From: Lysobacter sp.
GTDB lineage: Bacteria; Pseudomonadota; Gammaproteobacteria; Xanthomonadales; Xanthomonadaceae
Direction: 5' to 3'
DNA: 64,000 bases
NCBI GenBank assembly: GCA_011526085.1
Contig: WYBC01000017.1
Coordinates: 124,001-188,000, forward strand
The position numbers were made by a program, and so were the translations under genes. Below are positions 17,729 to 26,303 of the stretch, piece by piece. A model generated the notes under the pieces. The model saw nothing but the letters and a program-made list of their open reading frames with translations. It was not told where the DNA came from and did not search any database. Position 1 is the stretch's first letter, and each line of letters begins with the position of its first letter.

Positions 17729-20334
17729 TCGATCACCTCTTCCACCGGCAACGCCCGCAGGTTGTAAGTGTTGGCCATCGCCATGCCGTAGGCGCCGGCA
17801 TCGGCGATCAGCACGACATCGCCTTCGGCGGTGGCCGCCGGCAGCATGCGCGCGCGGCCGAAGACATCGCTGCTCTCGCAGATCGGGCCGACCACGTCGA
17901 ACGCGGCAACCGCGTCGTCGTCGAGGCGCGACAGGTTGTGGATGCCGTGCCAGGCGTCGTACATCGCCGGGCGCACCAGCGCGTTCATGCCGCCGTCCAC
18001 GCCGATCCGGCGCAGGCCGTCCTTCTCGATCACCTGGGTGACGCGCACCAGCAGCGCGCCGGCTTCGGCGACCAGATAGCGACCCGGCTCCACCGCGAGG
18101 CGGAACCCCGGATACGCGGCCTTGATCTCGTCGAGGCCGCTGCGCCACGCCGCAATATCGAACGGACGCGATTCGGGCGTGTACGGCACCGGCAGGCCGC
18201 CGCCGATGTCGAGCGTGTCGACGGTGCCGATCTGCTCGGCGAGGCTGGCGAGATCGGCATAGACCTCGCGCCAGTGCGCCGGATTGTCGATGCCGCTGCC
18301 GAGGTGCGCGTGCAGCGCGACGATCTTCGCGTCGAGCCTGCGCGCTTCGGCGACGAACGCATCGACCTTCGCCAGCGGCAGGCCGAACTTGGCTTCGGCG
18401 CCGCCGGTGCGGACCTTCTCGTGATGACCATCGCCGCGGCCGAGATCGAGCCGCAGCCACAGCACGCGGCCGCGGAAGACTTCGGGCCAGCGCTGCAGCG
18501 CTTCGACGCTGTCGACGGTGACGTTGACGCCGCGATCGAGCGCGATCCGGTATTCGTCGCGCGGCGCGAAGCTCGGCGTGAACAGCACGCGCGCGGGATC
18601 GAGCGCCGGCAGGGTCGCGAACACATGTTCGACCTCCGCCAGCGACACGCACTCGAAGCCGAAGCCCTCGACTTCGAGCAGGCGCAGGATGTCCGGATGC
18701 GCGTTCGCCTTCAGCGCGTAGAAACGACGGTCGATGGCCGCGGTCTCGCGCAGCATGCGCGCGCGTTCGCGCACGGTCGGCAGGTGATAGACGTAGCGCG
18801 GCGTGCCGGCCGCGGCGCGCGCGATCAGATCGCCGGCCCGCGACCGCCACCATGCGGCCTCGCGTTCGGGCTTGCCGTGCGCGATCTCGGTCCAGCTCGG
18901 GCCGAACACCGAGGCGTCCTGCACCGGCATAGCGCCGCCGCGGATCAGTTCGCCGTGCAGTTCGTTCAGCAGGCCGTCGGCGTCGACCTCGTCGATGACG
19001 AAGGTGAGATTGAGATCGTTCGACGACTGCGAGATCAGATGCACGCGTTCGCGGCCGAAGGTGGCCCACACGTCGGACAGCTTGTGCAGCAGCGAACGCA
19101 TGCCGCGGCCGACCAGGGTGATCGCGGCGCACGGCGCGATCACCTTCACCCGGCAGACTTCGGCGAGGTCCGCGGACAATTCGGCGAGCACGTCGCTGCT
19201 GACCAGATTTTCGCTGGGATCCAGCGACACGGTGACGTTGGTTTCGGACGAACCGATCAGGTCGATCGACAGCCCGTGGCGCTTGAAGCGCTCGAACACG
19301 TCGGCGAGGAAGCCGACCTGCTGCCACATGCCCACGGTTTCCATCGACACCAGCACGATGCCGTTGCGGCGGCTGATCGCCTTCACGCCCGGCACGGTGG
19401 CCGCGCTGCCGTCGATGCGCGTGCCCGGCAGGTCCGGGCGTTCGGTGTCGAGGATCGCCATCGGCACGCCGGCGTCGCGACAGGGCGCGATCGAGCGCGG
19501 GTGCAGCACTTTCGCGCCGGTGGTGGCGATTTCCTGCGCTTCGGCGTAATCCAGCCGCGCGAGCAGGCGCGCATCCGGCACTTCGCGCGGATTCGCGCTG
19601 AACATGCCCGGGACATCGGTCCAGATCTCGACCCGTTTCGCCTTCAGCAGCGCGCCGAAATACGCGGCCGAGGTGTCGGAGCCGCCGCGGCCGAGGATCG
19701 CGGTGCCGCCGTCGTCGTGACGGGCGATGAAGCCCTGCGAGATCAGCATGCGCGCCGGCTGCGCCGCGAAACGTTCGCGGAAGCCGTCTTCGCCGAGGTA
19801 GCGGCAGTTCACCGACAGTCGCTGCGCCCAGGCGCTGGCGTTGGGCAGCGAGACCGCCGACAGCCAGTCGCGCGCGTCGCACCAGCCGAAGTCGAGGCCC
19901 TGCGCGCGCAGATACGCGGCACCGAGCGTGGACGAGAGCAGTTCGCCCTGGGCCAGCACATCGGCCTGCCAGTCGAGCGCGCGGGCCGCCGCGCGGGCGT
20001 CGCTGCCGAGCGCGCGCAGGATCGCGAGACGCTCGCCGAGGACCGCATCGGGATCGAGATCGAGTTCGGCGCAGAACGCGCGATGGCGTTCGACCAGCGC
20101 CTCGATGCGCGCGTCGATGTCGCGTCTGTCCGCAATGGCGGTCAATTCGTTGGTGACGCCCGACAGTGCCGACACCACCACCAGCACGCGGGTGGTCGCC
20201 GCGCGCGCATCGCCTTCCTCCATCCGTTTTTTCGCCAGCCGGCCGATGGTGTCCCAGCGGTGGCGGCGCGACACGGAGGTGCCGCCGAATTTGAGCACGA
20301 CCCAGGCGGGGCCGGCGGAGTGCGTATCGGGCAT
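17725..20334 (-). CDS. lysAC: Bifunctional aspartate kinase/DAP decarboxylase
   Basis: An 869-residue fusion. The first 470 or so residues are a lysine-sensitive type aspartate kinase (KFGGTS at 15-20, GRGGSDTSAA, and tandem ACT regulatory segments with SSETNVTVSLD and SQSSNDLNLTFVID). The second half, from about 500, is a PLP-dependent diaminopimelate decarboxylase: YALKAN with Lys542 as the PLP lysine, LHAHLGSGI, IGGGLP, EPGRYL and CESSDVFGR. It therefore holds the first step of the aspartate pathway and the last step of lysine synthesis in one chain, an arrangement known from Xanthomonadales. The ATG at 20334 is chosen because similar proteins start just before WVVLKFGG; an ATG at 20385 is possible. 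There is no clear ribosome site. First gene of the lysAC-TM-murL-murD2 operon. Confidence 0.93.
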   Translation of the reverse strand: MPDTHSAGPAWVVLKFGGTSVSRRHRWDTIGRLAKKRMEEGDARAATTRVLVVVSALSGVTNELTAIADRRDIDARIEALVERHRAFCAELDLDPDAVLGERLAILRALGSDARAAARALDWQADVLAQGELLSSTLGAAYLRAQGLDFGWCDARDWLSAVSLPNASAWAQRLSVNCRYLGEDGFRERFAAQPARMLISQGFIARHDDGGTAILGRGGSDTSAAYFGALLKAKRVEIWTDVPGMFSANPREVPDARLLARLDYAEAQEIATTGAKVLHPRSIAPCRDAGVPMAILDTERPDLPGTRIDGSAATVPGVKAISRRNGIVLVSMETVGMWQQVGFLADVFERFKRHGLSIDLIGSSETNVTVSLDPSENLVSSDVLAELSADLAEVCRVKVIAPCAAITLVGRGMRSLLHKLSDVWATFGRERVHLISQSSNDLNLTFVIDEVDADGLLNELHGELIRGGAMPVQDASVFGPSWTEIAHGKPEREAAWWRSRAGDLIARAAAGTPRYVYHLPTVRERARMLRETAAIDRRFYALKANAHPDILRLLEVEGFGFECVSLAEVEHVFATLPALDPARVLFTPSFAPRDEYRIALDRGVNVTVDSVEALQRWPEVFRGRVLWLRLDLGRGDGHHEKVRTGGAEAKFGLPLAKVDAFVAEARRLDAKIVALHAHLGSGIDNPAHWREVYADLASLAEQIGTVDTLDIGGGLPVPYTPESRPFDIAAWRSGLDEIKAAYPGFRLAVEPGRYLVAEAGALLVRVTQVIEKDGLRRIGVDGGMNALVRPAMYDAWHGIHNLSRLDDDAVAAFDVVGPICESSDVFGRARMLPAATAEGDVVLIADAGAYGMAMANTYNLRALPVEEVIE

Positions 20335-20413
20335 CGGGAGGAATGGACTTGGTAGACTGGGGGGCGCCGGCGGGGGACCGGACATCGCATTCTATTCGAC
20401 CAGGACCGCCCCC

Positions 20414-21289
20414 ATGATGCCGCTTCGCTATCTGCAGATGGACGTGTTCGCCGATCACCCGGGCGCCGGCAATCCGCTGGGCGCCGTGCTCGACGGCGAA
20501 CGCTTCGATGCCGCCCGGATGCAGGCCTTCGCGGCCTGGACCAACCTCTCCGAAACCATCTTCCTGCTGCCACCGACCACGAGCGCGGCGGACTATCGCG
20601 TCCGCATCTTCACGCCGCGGCAGGAACTGCCCTTCGCCGGGCACCCGAGCGTCGGTGCCGCCTGGGCCGCGCTGGACGGCGGGCTGGTCGCACCCGACCG
20701 GACCCAGCTCGTGCAGGAATGCGCCGCGGGTCTGCTGCCGGTGCGCGTCGACGCGATCGGCGACATCCGTTTCCCCAACGTGCGCGCGCCGCGGGCGAAA
20801 CGCATCGGCGGCCCGGAACTGGCGCCGACCCTGCTCGAAGCGGTCACCCGGAACATGCGGGTTGGCGCGCTTGAGCACGCCCTGTGGGACAACGGTCCGC
20901 GCTGGTGGCTGCTGGAACTGGCCGATGCCGACGCCGTACGCCGGCTGCAGCCCGATCTGCCCGCGATCGCCGCGCTCACCCATGCCACCGGCGCGGTGGG
21001 ACTGGCGGTCCACGCCATCGATGGCCAGCATGGCCACGACCTCGCGGTGCGCGCGTTTTGCCCCGCGGACAATATTCCCGAAGACCCGGTCACCGGCAGC
21101 GCGCAGGCGTCGATCGCGGCGCGTCTGGCCGCCGCCGGCCGCCTGCCCGGTCGCGACGGTCGCTATGTCGGCAGCCAGGGCCGCGAGCTGGGCCGCGACG
21201 GGCTGGTGCGGGTCTGCGTGGACGGCGAAGGCGAGGTGTGGATCGGCGGCGCGGTGCAACCGGTGATCCGCGGTACCGTTCACTGGTGA
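20414..21289 (+). CDS. PhzF-family protein, copy 1
   Basis: A 291-residue protein of the PhzF fold (two similar halves, diaminopimelate-epimerase-like). The conserved catalytic Glu is Glu47 in LSETIF, with GHPSVGAA and the C-terminal EDPVTGSAQ loop, all in their usual places. PhzF isomerises an intermediate of phenazine synthesis, but most members are isomerases or racemases of unknown substrate, and no other phenazine gene is present. Two ATGs occur in tandem at 20414 and 20417. It is divergent from lysAC by 79 bases and is followed 139 bases later by a second copy. Confidence 0.88.
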   Translation: MMPLRYLQMDVFADHPGAGNPLGAVLDGERFDAARMQAFAAWTNLSETIFLLPPTTSAADYRVRIFTPRQELPFAGHPSVGAAWAALDGGLVAPDRTQLVQECAAGLLPVRVDAIGDIRFPNVRAPRAKRIGGPELAPTLLEAVTRNMRVGALEHALWDNGPRWWLLELADADAVRRLQPDLPAIAALTHATGAVGLAVHAIDGQHGHDLAVRAFCPADNIPEDPVTGSAQASIAARLAAAGRLPGRDGRYVGSQGRELGRDGLVRVCVDGEGEVWIGGAVQPVIRGTVHW

Positions 21290-21428
21290 TCGCGCGGAAA
21301 GGGCCTGCGACGCGCACCGCGACAGGACGCGGGATCGATTCGCGTCCGCGGATCGCCGGAGGCGCGACGCATCCGGGACGCCTGCGCGCTGCTACGCTTC
21401 GCACCCCCACCGCAGGATCGCCCCGCCG

Positions 21429-22304
21429 ATGAACCAGCGCCGCTACGTGCAAGTCGATGTCTTCGCCGATCGCCCCGGGGCCGGCAATCCGCTGGCGGTT
21501 GTGCTGGACGCCGAGGGCCTGCGCGACGACGAGATGCAGGCCATCGCGAAGTGGACGCGGCTGCCGGAAACCACCTTCGTGCTGCCGGCGACCAGCGACG
21601 ACGCCAGCTATCGCATCCGCATGTTCAGCCCGCGCCGCGAAGTACCGTTCGCCGGTCATCCCAGCGTCGGTACCGCGCATGCGGTGCTGGAAGCAGGACT
21701 GGCGACGCCGCGCGACGGCCTGCTGGTGCAGGACGGGATCGCCGGCAAACTGCCGCTGCGCGTGACCGGCGACGGCCACACCCGCACCATCGCGGTCCGC
21801 ACCCCGCGCGCCAGCGTGCGCGAAATCGCGCATCGCGACGACCCGCGCCTGCGCGACGTGCTGCGCACCCTGCCCCTGGGCGAACTGCCGCCCGCGCTGA
21901 TGGACGGCGGCCGCCGCTGGTGGTTGGCCGAACTCGAAAGCGAAGCCGCGCTGCGCGCCGCGACGCCGCCGTGGGAAGCCATCGGCATCCTGGCGCAATC
22001 GACCGAGAGCATGGGCCTGTGCGTCTATGCACGCAGCGACGATCCCGTCTACTACCTCGCCGTCCGCGCCTGGGTCGGCGCGCCCGCGCAGTTCGAGGAC
22101 GCGGCCTCCGGCGCCGCCAACGCCACCCTCGCCGCCTGGCTGGCTTCGCAGGACGCCCTGCCCGGCGACAGCGGCTTCTATCGCATCAGCCAGGGCCGCG
22201 AAGTCGGCCACGACGCGATCATCGAACTCACCGTCGACGACGCCGGCGACGTGTGGTCGGGCGGGCGGGTGTGCACGGTGGTCGAGGGCGGGATCCGCTG
22301 GTAG
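21429..22304 (+). CDS. PhzF-family protein, copy 2
   Basis: A 291-residue paralog of the preceding gene, the same length and colinear (RYVQVDVFADRPGAGNPLAV). Glu47 (LPETTF) and GHPSVGTA are kept. The second-half loop is changed: copy 1 has EDPVTGSAQ where this protein has EDAASGAAN, and the surrounding residues also differ, so substrate or activity may have shifted. No ribosome site of good quality is seen. It probably arose by tandem duplication followed by divergence. Function unknown. Confidence 0.87.
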   Translation: MNQRRYVQVDVFADRPGAGNPLAVVLDAEGLRDDEMQAIAKWTRLPETTFVLPATSDDASYRIRMFSPRREVPFAGHPSVGTAHAVLEAGLATPRDGLLVQDGIAGKLPLRVTGDGHTRTIAVRTPRASVREIAHRDDPRLRDVLRTLPLGELPPALMDGGRRWWLAELESEAALRAATPPWEAIGILAQSTESMGLCVYARSDDPVYYLAVRAWVGAPAQFEDAASGAANATLAAWLASQDALPGDSGFYRISQGREVGHDAIIELTVDDAGDVWSGGRVCTVVEGGIRW

Positions 22305-22325
22305 GGCAGGACGGGCCGCAGCCCG

Positions 22326-23174
22326 TCAATCCACGGACAACGCGCGTCGGAACGCCGCGAACGTCGCGCCATCCGCGGTGCTGTCCAGCACGGAAAAGCG
22401 GACGCGCTCGAAATGATGCCGCCATGGACCACGCCGCAGATGGTCGGCGAACGCGCGCGCGACCATCGCGGGGTCGTTGCGGAACACGCCGCAGCCCCAC
22501 GCCCCGAGCACCAGTCTCCGATACCCATGCTGCGCGGCCAGCGCAAGCACGCCCTCCGCCCTGCGCACGAAGGTCGACTCAATCAACGGCCATTCGTCGG
22601 GGCGCGTCTGCGCGATCGCGCCGGCATTGGGCGCCGCGCTCGTGATGAAGCCCGCATGCATCGGCGCTTCGAGCAATGCGCCATGATCGTCGCGGAACAC
22701 CGGGCAATCCGGCGAAAGGATCATCGCATCCGAGTACAGCAGCGACGACGACGAACGATGCCGGGTATAGAACGAATCGCAGCGGGAAAGCGAAGCATAA
22801 AGGGCCGAACTGCGTGCGAGCGACTCTTCCTGGGCCTGGCTGCCGCCGAGAAACCCGCCACCGGGATTCTTCGCCGAAGCGAAATTGAGGACGGCGACCG
22901 GTTCGTCGCTTTCGCGCAGCAACGCGGACAGGCCGACGAGCGTGGTTTCGTTGACGACCTCGATGCGCGCGTCGTGCGCGCCCTGCACCTCGCGCATCGC
23001 GACGATCATTCGGGCAATCTCGTCCGCCTCGTGGAGACGCGTGCCCGTCAGACAACGCGACAACGGCCCATCGAGATCGACCGCACGGCCATCCTGCGTC
23101 TCGTAGCGACGAGCGTCGAGGATGCGCAAGGTTTCCTGCGCGAGACGCTCGCGGGCACCGCGATTGCCGCTCAC
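22326..23174 (-). CDS. Microbial poly(ADP-ribose) glycohydrolase-like protein
   Basis: A 282-residue protein of the TIGR02452/DUF2263 type, the bacterial relatives of poly(ADP-ribose) glycohydrolase with a macrodomain fold. The signature loop is NPGGGFLGGSQAQEE, with the two catalytic-region glutamates at 116 and 117. The C-terminal part has VLGAWGCGVFRNDP, a macrodomain strand. Such enzymes remove ADP-ribose from proteins or nucleic acids. There is no ATG at the right place; a GTG at 23174 overlaps the stop of the HIT gene (GTGA), so the two are co-translated. The start is a proposal; the catalytic core is unambiguous. Confidence 0.82.
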   Translation of the reverse strand: MSGNRGARERLAQETLRILDARRYETQDGRAVDLDGPLSRCLTGTRLHEADEIARMIVAMREVQGAHDARIEVVNETTLVGLSALLRESDEPVAVLNFASAKNPGGGFLGGSQAQEESLARSSALYASLSRCDSFYTRHRSSSSLLYSDAMILSPDCPVFRDDHGALLEAPMHAGFITSAAPNAGAIAQTRPDEWPLIESTFVRRAEGVLALAAQHGYRRLVLGAWGCGVFRNDPAMVARAFADHLRRGPWRHHFERVRFSVLDSTADGATFAAFRRALSVD

Positions 23175-23521
23175 GGCGTACCGAACCGCCCCAGCGGTGC
23201 CCCCGCCAGCAGATGCAGATGGATCTGGAACACCGTCTGGCCGCCGTGGTCGTTGCAGTTCATGACGATGCGGTAACCGTCCTCGGCGAAGCCCTGTGCC
23301 TTCGCGTAGTTCGCGGCGGCGACGGCGAGGCGGCCGATGATCTCGGCCTGGTCGGGCTGCACGTCGTTGAGCGTGGGAATGGTCGTCTTCGGCACGAACA
23401 GGATGTGGATCGGCGCCTGCGGTGCGATGTCGCGGAAGGCGATGATGTGCTCGTCTTCGTGGACGATGTTCGCCGGGATCTCGCGGCGGATGATCCTGTG
23501 GAAAATGGTGTCTCCGCTCAT
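23171..23521 (-). CDS. HIT-family nucleotide hydrolase (HinT-like)
   Basis: A 116-residue histidine-triad protein, the normal size for HinT. It has FHRIIRREIPANIVHEDE at the start, the PQAPIHILFVPK strand and NDHGGQTVF before the triad. HinT proteins cleave AMP-linked phosphoramidates. The triad reads QIHLHLL: the first of the three His positions is Gln (codon CAG), while the likely nucleophilic middle His and the last His are kept. It is the first gene of a two-gene operon with the PARG-like protein, and it diverges from the subtilase gene across 239 bases. Confidence 0.88.
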   Translation of the reverse strand: MSGDTIFHRIIRREIPANIVHEDEHIIAFRDIAPQAPIHILFVPKTTIPTLNDVQPDQAEIIGRLAVAAANYAKAQGFAEDGYRIVMNCNDHGGQTVFQIHLHLLAGAPLGRFGTP

Positions 23522-23760
23522 CGCTGCGCTCCTGTGGCCATCGGATGTCGAGCCGGGAAGCGACGCACGCCGCGCGCCCGGAATCCACCCGATTCTAACC
23601 ACTGCGCCGCATCGACGCAGCCCGTGCCGCGGGCTTCTCCGCGATCGAGAGACCGCATGCGCGACATCTTCCGGCCAAACCGGGCATGGCCGCGGCATCC
23701 GATCGCGTCCAGGCTGAAGGTCGCCGGCGATCGCGCCGGCCAACCACACAAGGATGACGC

Positions 23761-25158
23761 ATGAAGCGCACGCTTCCGTTGCTTGCCCTGTGTCTGCTCG
23801 CGCCCGCGCAGACCGCATTCCCGTCCACACCGCCCATCGACGAAGGTGGCGACCTCGATCTGGTGCCGCACGAAATCCTGGTCCGGTTCAAACCCGGTAC
23901 ACACGCCGCGGATGTCGCGGCACGCATCCCGGGACTGGCGGTCGAAACCCGATCGCGGACGCTTCATCTCGCACGACTGGCGCCCGCCGGTGCGGCCGGC
24001 TTCGGCAAGGCCGAAGCGCGCGCGGCCACCCTGCAGTTGCTCGAACGCGTTCGTCGACTGCCCGATGTGGCGTACGCGCAACCGAACTATCTGTTCTCCC
24101 TGTCCCACACGCCGAACGACCTGCTGTATCCGCAGCAATGGCACTATCCGATGGTCGGCCTGCCCTCCGCCTGGGACATCACCCGCGGCAACGCGTCGGT
24201 CAGGATCGCGATCCTGGACACGGGTCGCAACTATCATCCGGAACTCGCGGCGAAATGGCTGCCGAACGAGTACAACGCGGAAGAACCCGGCTACAACGCC
24301 ACCGACCGATCGAAGTTCTCGCACGGCACCCACGTCGCCGGCATCGCGGCCGCGAGTTCCGGCAACGGCACCGGCATCGCCGGCACCTGCCACGACTGCA
24401 TGCTGCTCAACGTCAAAGTCACCGACGCGCGCAACCGGATCCCGCTCGACAACGTCATCGCCGGCATCGACTGGGCCATCGCCAACGATGCCGACGTGAT
24501 GAACATGAGCTTCGAATTCGCCGAGCCCTGCACGCAGCTGCGCATGCCCGCATTGCGCGATGCGATCGCCCGGGCGACCGTCGAGGGCATCGTCGTCGTC
24601 GCGGCCGCCGGCAACGGCCGATCGGTGGTCGACAACACTTCGCCCGCGTCATGTCCCGGCGCCATTGCCGTCGCCGCGACCGATCGCGATGCGAAGTGGC
24701 TGTCTCCCTACAGCAACGGCGGCCCGTCCACCGGCATCACCGCGCCGGGCGGTGGCGGCGATCTCGTGTTCCTGCCGGATGGCCGGGTCGACACCGCGGC
24801 CTCGACGATCTACGGCAACACCGCGGGCCATCCGCAATGCCCGGCCGTGAACGGCCAGGTCTTCAATCCCAACCACTTCGGCGCGTTCTCGACGTGGAGC
24901 GTGCTCTACACCGAAAACGGCGTCGCCCGGATCACGCACTGCTACCGCTATCTGTCCGGCACCTCGATGGCGGCACCGCACGTGTCCGGCACGGTCGGTC
25001 TGATGCGCTCGGTGAACCCGTCGCTGACGCCTGCGCAGATCGCGTCGATCCTGCAGAGAACGGCGCGGCCGATGCCGCTGTGCGGCCCGGATTGCGGTCC
25101 CGGCCTGCTCGACGCTCACGCCGCGGTGGCCGCTGCGCGCGATCTGGCGAGTCCGTAA
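23761..25158 (+). CDS. Secreted S8 family serine peptidase (subtilase)
   Basis: A 465-residue secreted subtilase. The signal peptide ends near residue 21. An inhibitor-like propeptide (about 33-110) includes EILVRFKPG and PDVAYAQPNYLF. The catalytic domain carries Asp153 (ILDTG), His188 (HGTHVAG), Asn284 in the oxyanion hole (AAGNG) and Ser401 (GTSMAAPH). Cysteines (GTCHDC, SCPGA, CGPDCG) suggest disulfides in the mature enzyme. There is no C-terminal P-domain or autotransporter, so it is a short extracellular protease of the type common in predatory or degradative Xanthomonadaceae. It stands alone, convergent with recR. Confidence 0.92.
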   Translation: MKRTLPLLALCLLAPAQTAFPSTPPIDEGGDLDLVPHEILVRFKPGTHAADVAARIPGLAVETRSRTLHLARLAPAGAAGFGKAEARAATLQLLERVRRLPDVAYAQPNYLFSLSHTPNDLLYPQQWHYPMVGLPSAWDITRGNASVRIAILDTGRNYHPELAAKWLPNEYNAEEPGYNATDRSKFSHGTHVAGIAAASSGNGTGIAGTCHDCMLLNVKVTDARNRIPLDNVIAGIDWAIANDADVMNMSFEFAEPCTQLRMPALRDAIARATVEGIVVVAAAGNGRSVVDNTSPASCPGAIAVAATDRDAKWLSPYSNGGPSTGITAPGGGGDLVFLPDGRVDTAASTIYGNTAGHPQCPAVNGQVFNPNHFGAFSTWSVLYTENGVARITHCYRYLSGTSMAAPHVSGTVGLMRSVNPSLTPAQIASILQRTARPMPLCGPDCGPGLLDAHAAVAAARDLASP

Positions 25159-25192
25159 ACGCGTCGCCTTGGTTTTTGGTCCTCGTCGATAC

Positions 25193-25220
25193 CCCGGGCG
25201 GCCGTCATGCGCCGCCCGGG
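25193..25220. terminator. Hairpin between subtilase and recR
   Basis: Perfect ten-base stem CCCGGGCGGC / GCCGCCCGGG with an eight-base loop, between two convergent genes. No T-run follows. Confidence 0.5.
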
Positions 25221-25225
25221 CACGT

Positions 25226-25825
25226 TCACAGCGGCATTTCGCTGCGACTGCCGAAGGCGTGCGACAGGGTGCCGCGATCGACGTATTCGAGTTCGCCGCC
25301 CAGCGGTACGCCGTGGGCGAGACGGGTCGGCTTGACCCGATGTTGGCGCGCGAGCTGCGCGAGATAGTGCGCGGTCGCTTCGCCTTCGACGGTGGGATTG
25401 GTGGCGATCACCAGTTCCTGCACCTCGCCCTCGGCCAGGCGCGCAGCGAGCTTTTCCAGCCCGAGTTCGCGCGGGCCGATGCCGTCGAGCGGGCTGAGCC
25501 GTCCCTGCAGCACGAAGTAATAGCCGCGGTAGCCGGTGGCCTGTTCGATCACCAGCCGGTCCGCCGGCGATTCCACCGCGCACAGCAGATGCACGTCGCG
25601 CGAGCCGTTGGCGCAGGTGGCGCAGATCTCGGTTTCGCTGAAGTCGCGGCAACGCGCGCAATGACCGATGCGCTCCACCGCCGCGGCCAGCGCGTCGGCG
25701 AGACGCTGGCCGCCGTCGCGATCGCGTTCCAGCACGTGGTAGGCCATCCGCTGCGCGGTTTTCTGGCCCACGCCCGGCAGGATGCGGAAGGCGTCGATGA
25801 GTTGTTCGAGAAGGGAAGCGGTCAT
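25226..25825 (-). CDS. recR: Recombination protein RecR
   Basis: A 199-residue RecR, which acts with RecF and RecO to load RecA on gapped DNA. The N-terminal helix-hairpin-helix is [15 protein letters not shown]. The zinc finger uses Cys56, Cys59, Cys68 and Cys71. The Toprim domain ([31 protein letters not shown]) and the C-terminal Walker-B-like LGGELEYVD follow. Length is standard. It follows dnaX and ybaB on the same strand, the conserved order, but is separated from ybaB by a 135-base gap holding two hairpins. Confidence 0.97.
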   Translation of the reverse strand: MTASLLEQLIDAFRILPGVGQKTAQRMAYHVLERDRDGGQRLADALAAAVERIGHCARCRDFSETEICATCANGSRDVHLLCAVESPADRLVIEQATGYRGYYFVLQGRLSPLDGIGPRELGLEKLAARLAEGEVQELVIATNPTVEGEATAHYLAQLARQHRVKPTRLAHGVPLGGELEYVDRGTLSHAFGSRSEMPL

Positions 25826-25857
25826 GCGATCCGAGGATTGAACGCGCACAGGGACGT

Positions 25858-25919
25858 GCGCCCGGGCCACGCGCATGGCGTGGCCCGGGCGCCGGCGAAA
25901 ACGCCGTTTTTCGCCGGCG
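25858..25919. repeat. Tandem hairpins between ybaB and recR
   Basis: Two perfect inverted repeats that share three bases. The first (25858-25872 with 25878-25892) has 15-base arms. The second (25890-25901 with 25908-25919) has 12-base arms ending in A and T runs. They sit inside the dnaX-ybaB-recR operon and could attenuate recR or stabilise the upstream message. Confidence 0.75.
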
Positions 25920-25960
25920 TTGCGGATGCGGCGGCAGGGTGCCCCGTCATCCGCATGGGC

Positions 25961-26287
25961 TCAGAACAGGCCCGGAATCTTCATGCCCGGCGGAATCGGC
26001 ATGCCGGCGGTGGCGCCCGACATCCGCGACTGCGATTCGGCGTTGACCTTGTTCACCGCATCGTTGATCGCGGCGACCACCAGGTCTTCGGTCATCTCGG
26101 CATCCGAGAGCACGCTCGGATCGATCTTCACGCCGCGGCACTCCATGCGACCGGTCAGGGTCACGCTGACCATGCCGCCGCCGGCGCTGCCGGTGACTTC
26201 GAGCTGGGCCAGTTCTTCCTGGGCGCGCTGCAGGTTTTCCTGCATCTTCTGCGCCTGCTGCATCAGTTGGGCGATATTTCCACGCAT
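25961..26287 (-). CDS. ybaB: Nucleoid-associated protein YbaB/EbfC
   Basis: A 108-residue YbaB/EbfC protein, a DNA-binding dimer found next to dnaX and recR in most bacteria. It has the typical long N-terminal helix [20 protein letters not shown], the central beta strands [21 protein letters not shown], and the C-terminal helix followed by [13 protein letters not shown]. Length is standard. It starts 16 bases after dnaX ends. Confidence 0.96.
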   Translation of the reverse strand: MRGNIAQLMQQAQKMQENLQRAQEELAQLEVTGSAGGGMVSVTLTGRMECRGVKIDPSVLSDAEMTEDLVVAAINDAVNKVNAESQSRMSGATAGMPIPPGMKIPGLF

Positions 26288-26303
26288 GGGGGCGGTCTCT
26301 CGG

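Noticed and set aside
20335-20413. Lysine riboswitch upstream of lysAC
   Set aside because: Only 79 bases separate lysAC from the divergent PhzF gene, too short for a lysine riboswitch, and no matching core is present.
17240-21283. A 1347-codon open frame on the minus strand spanning lysAC
   Set aside because: Over most of its length it is a shadow of lysAC and of the plus-strand PhzF gene. Only its last 162 codons, with GTG start and clear membrane segments, are kept as a gene.
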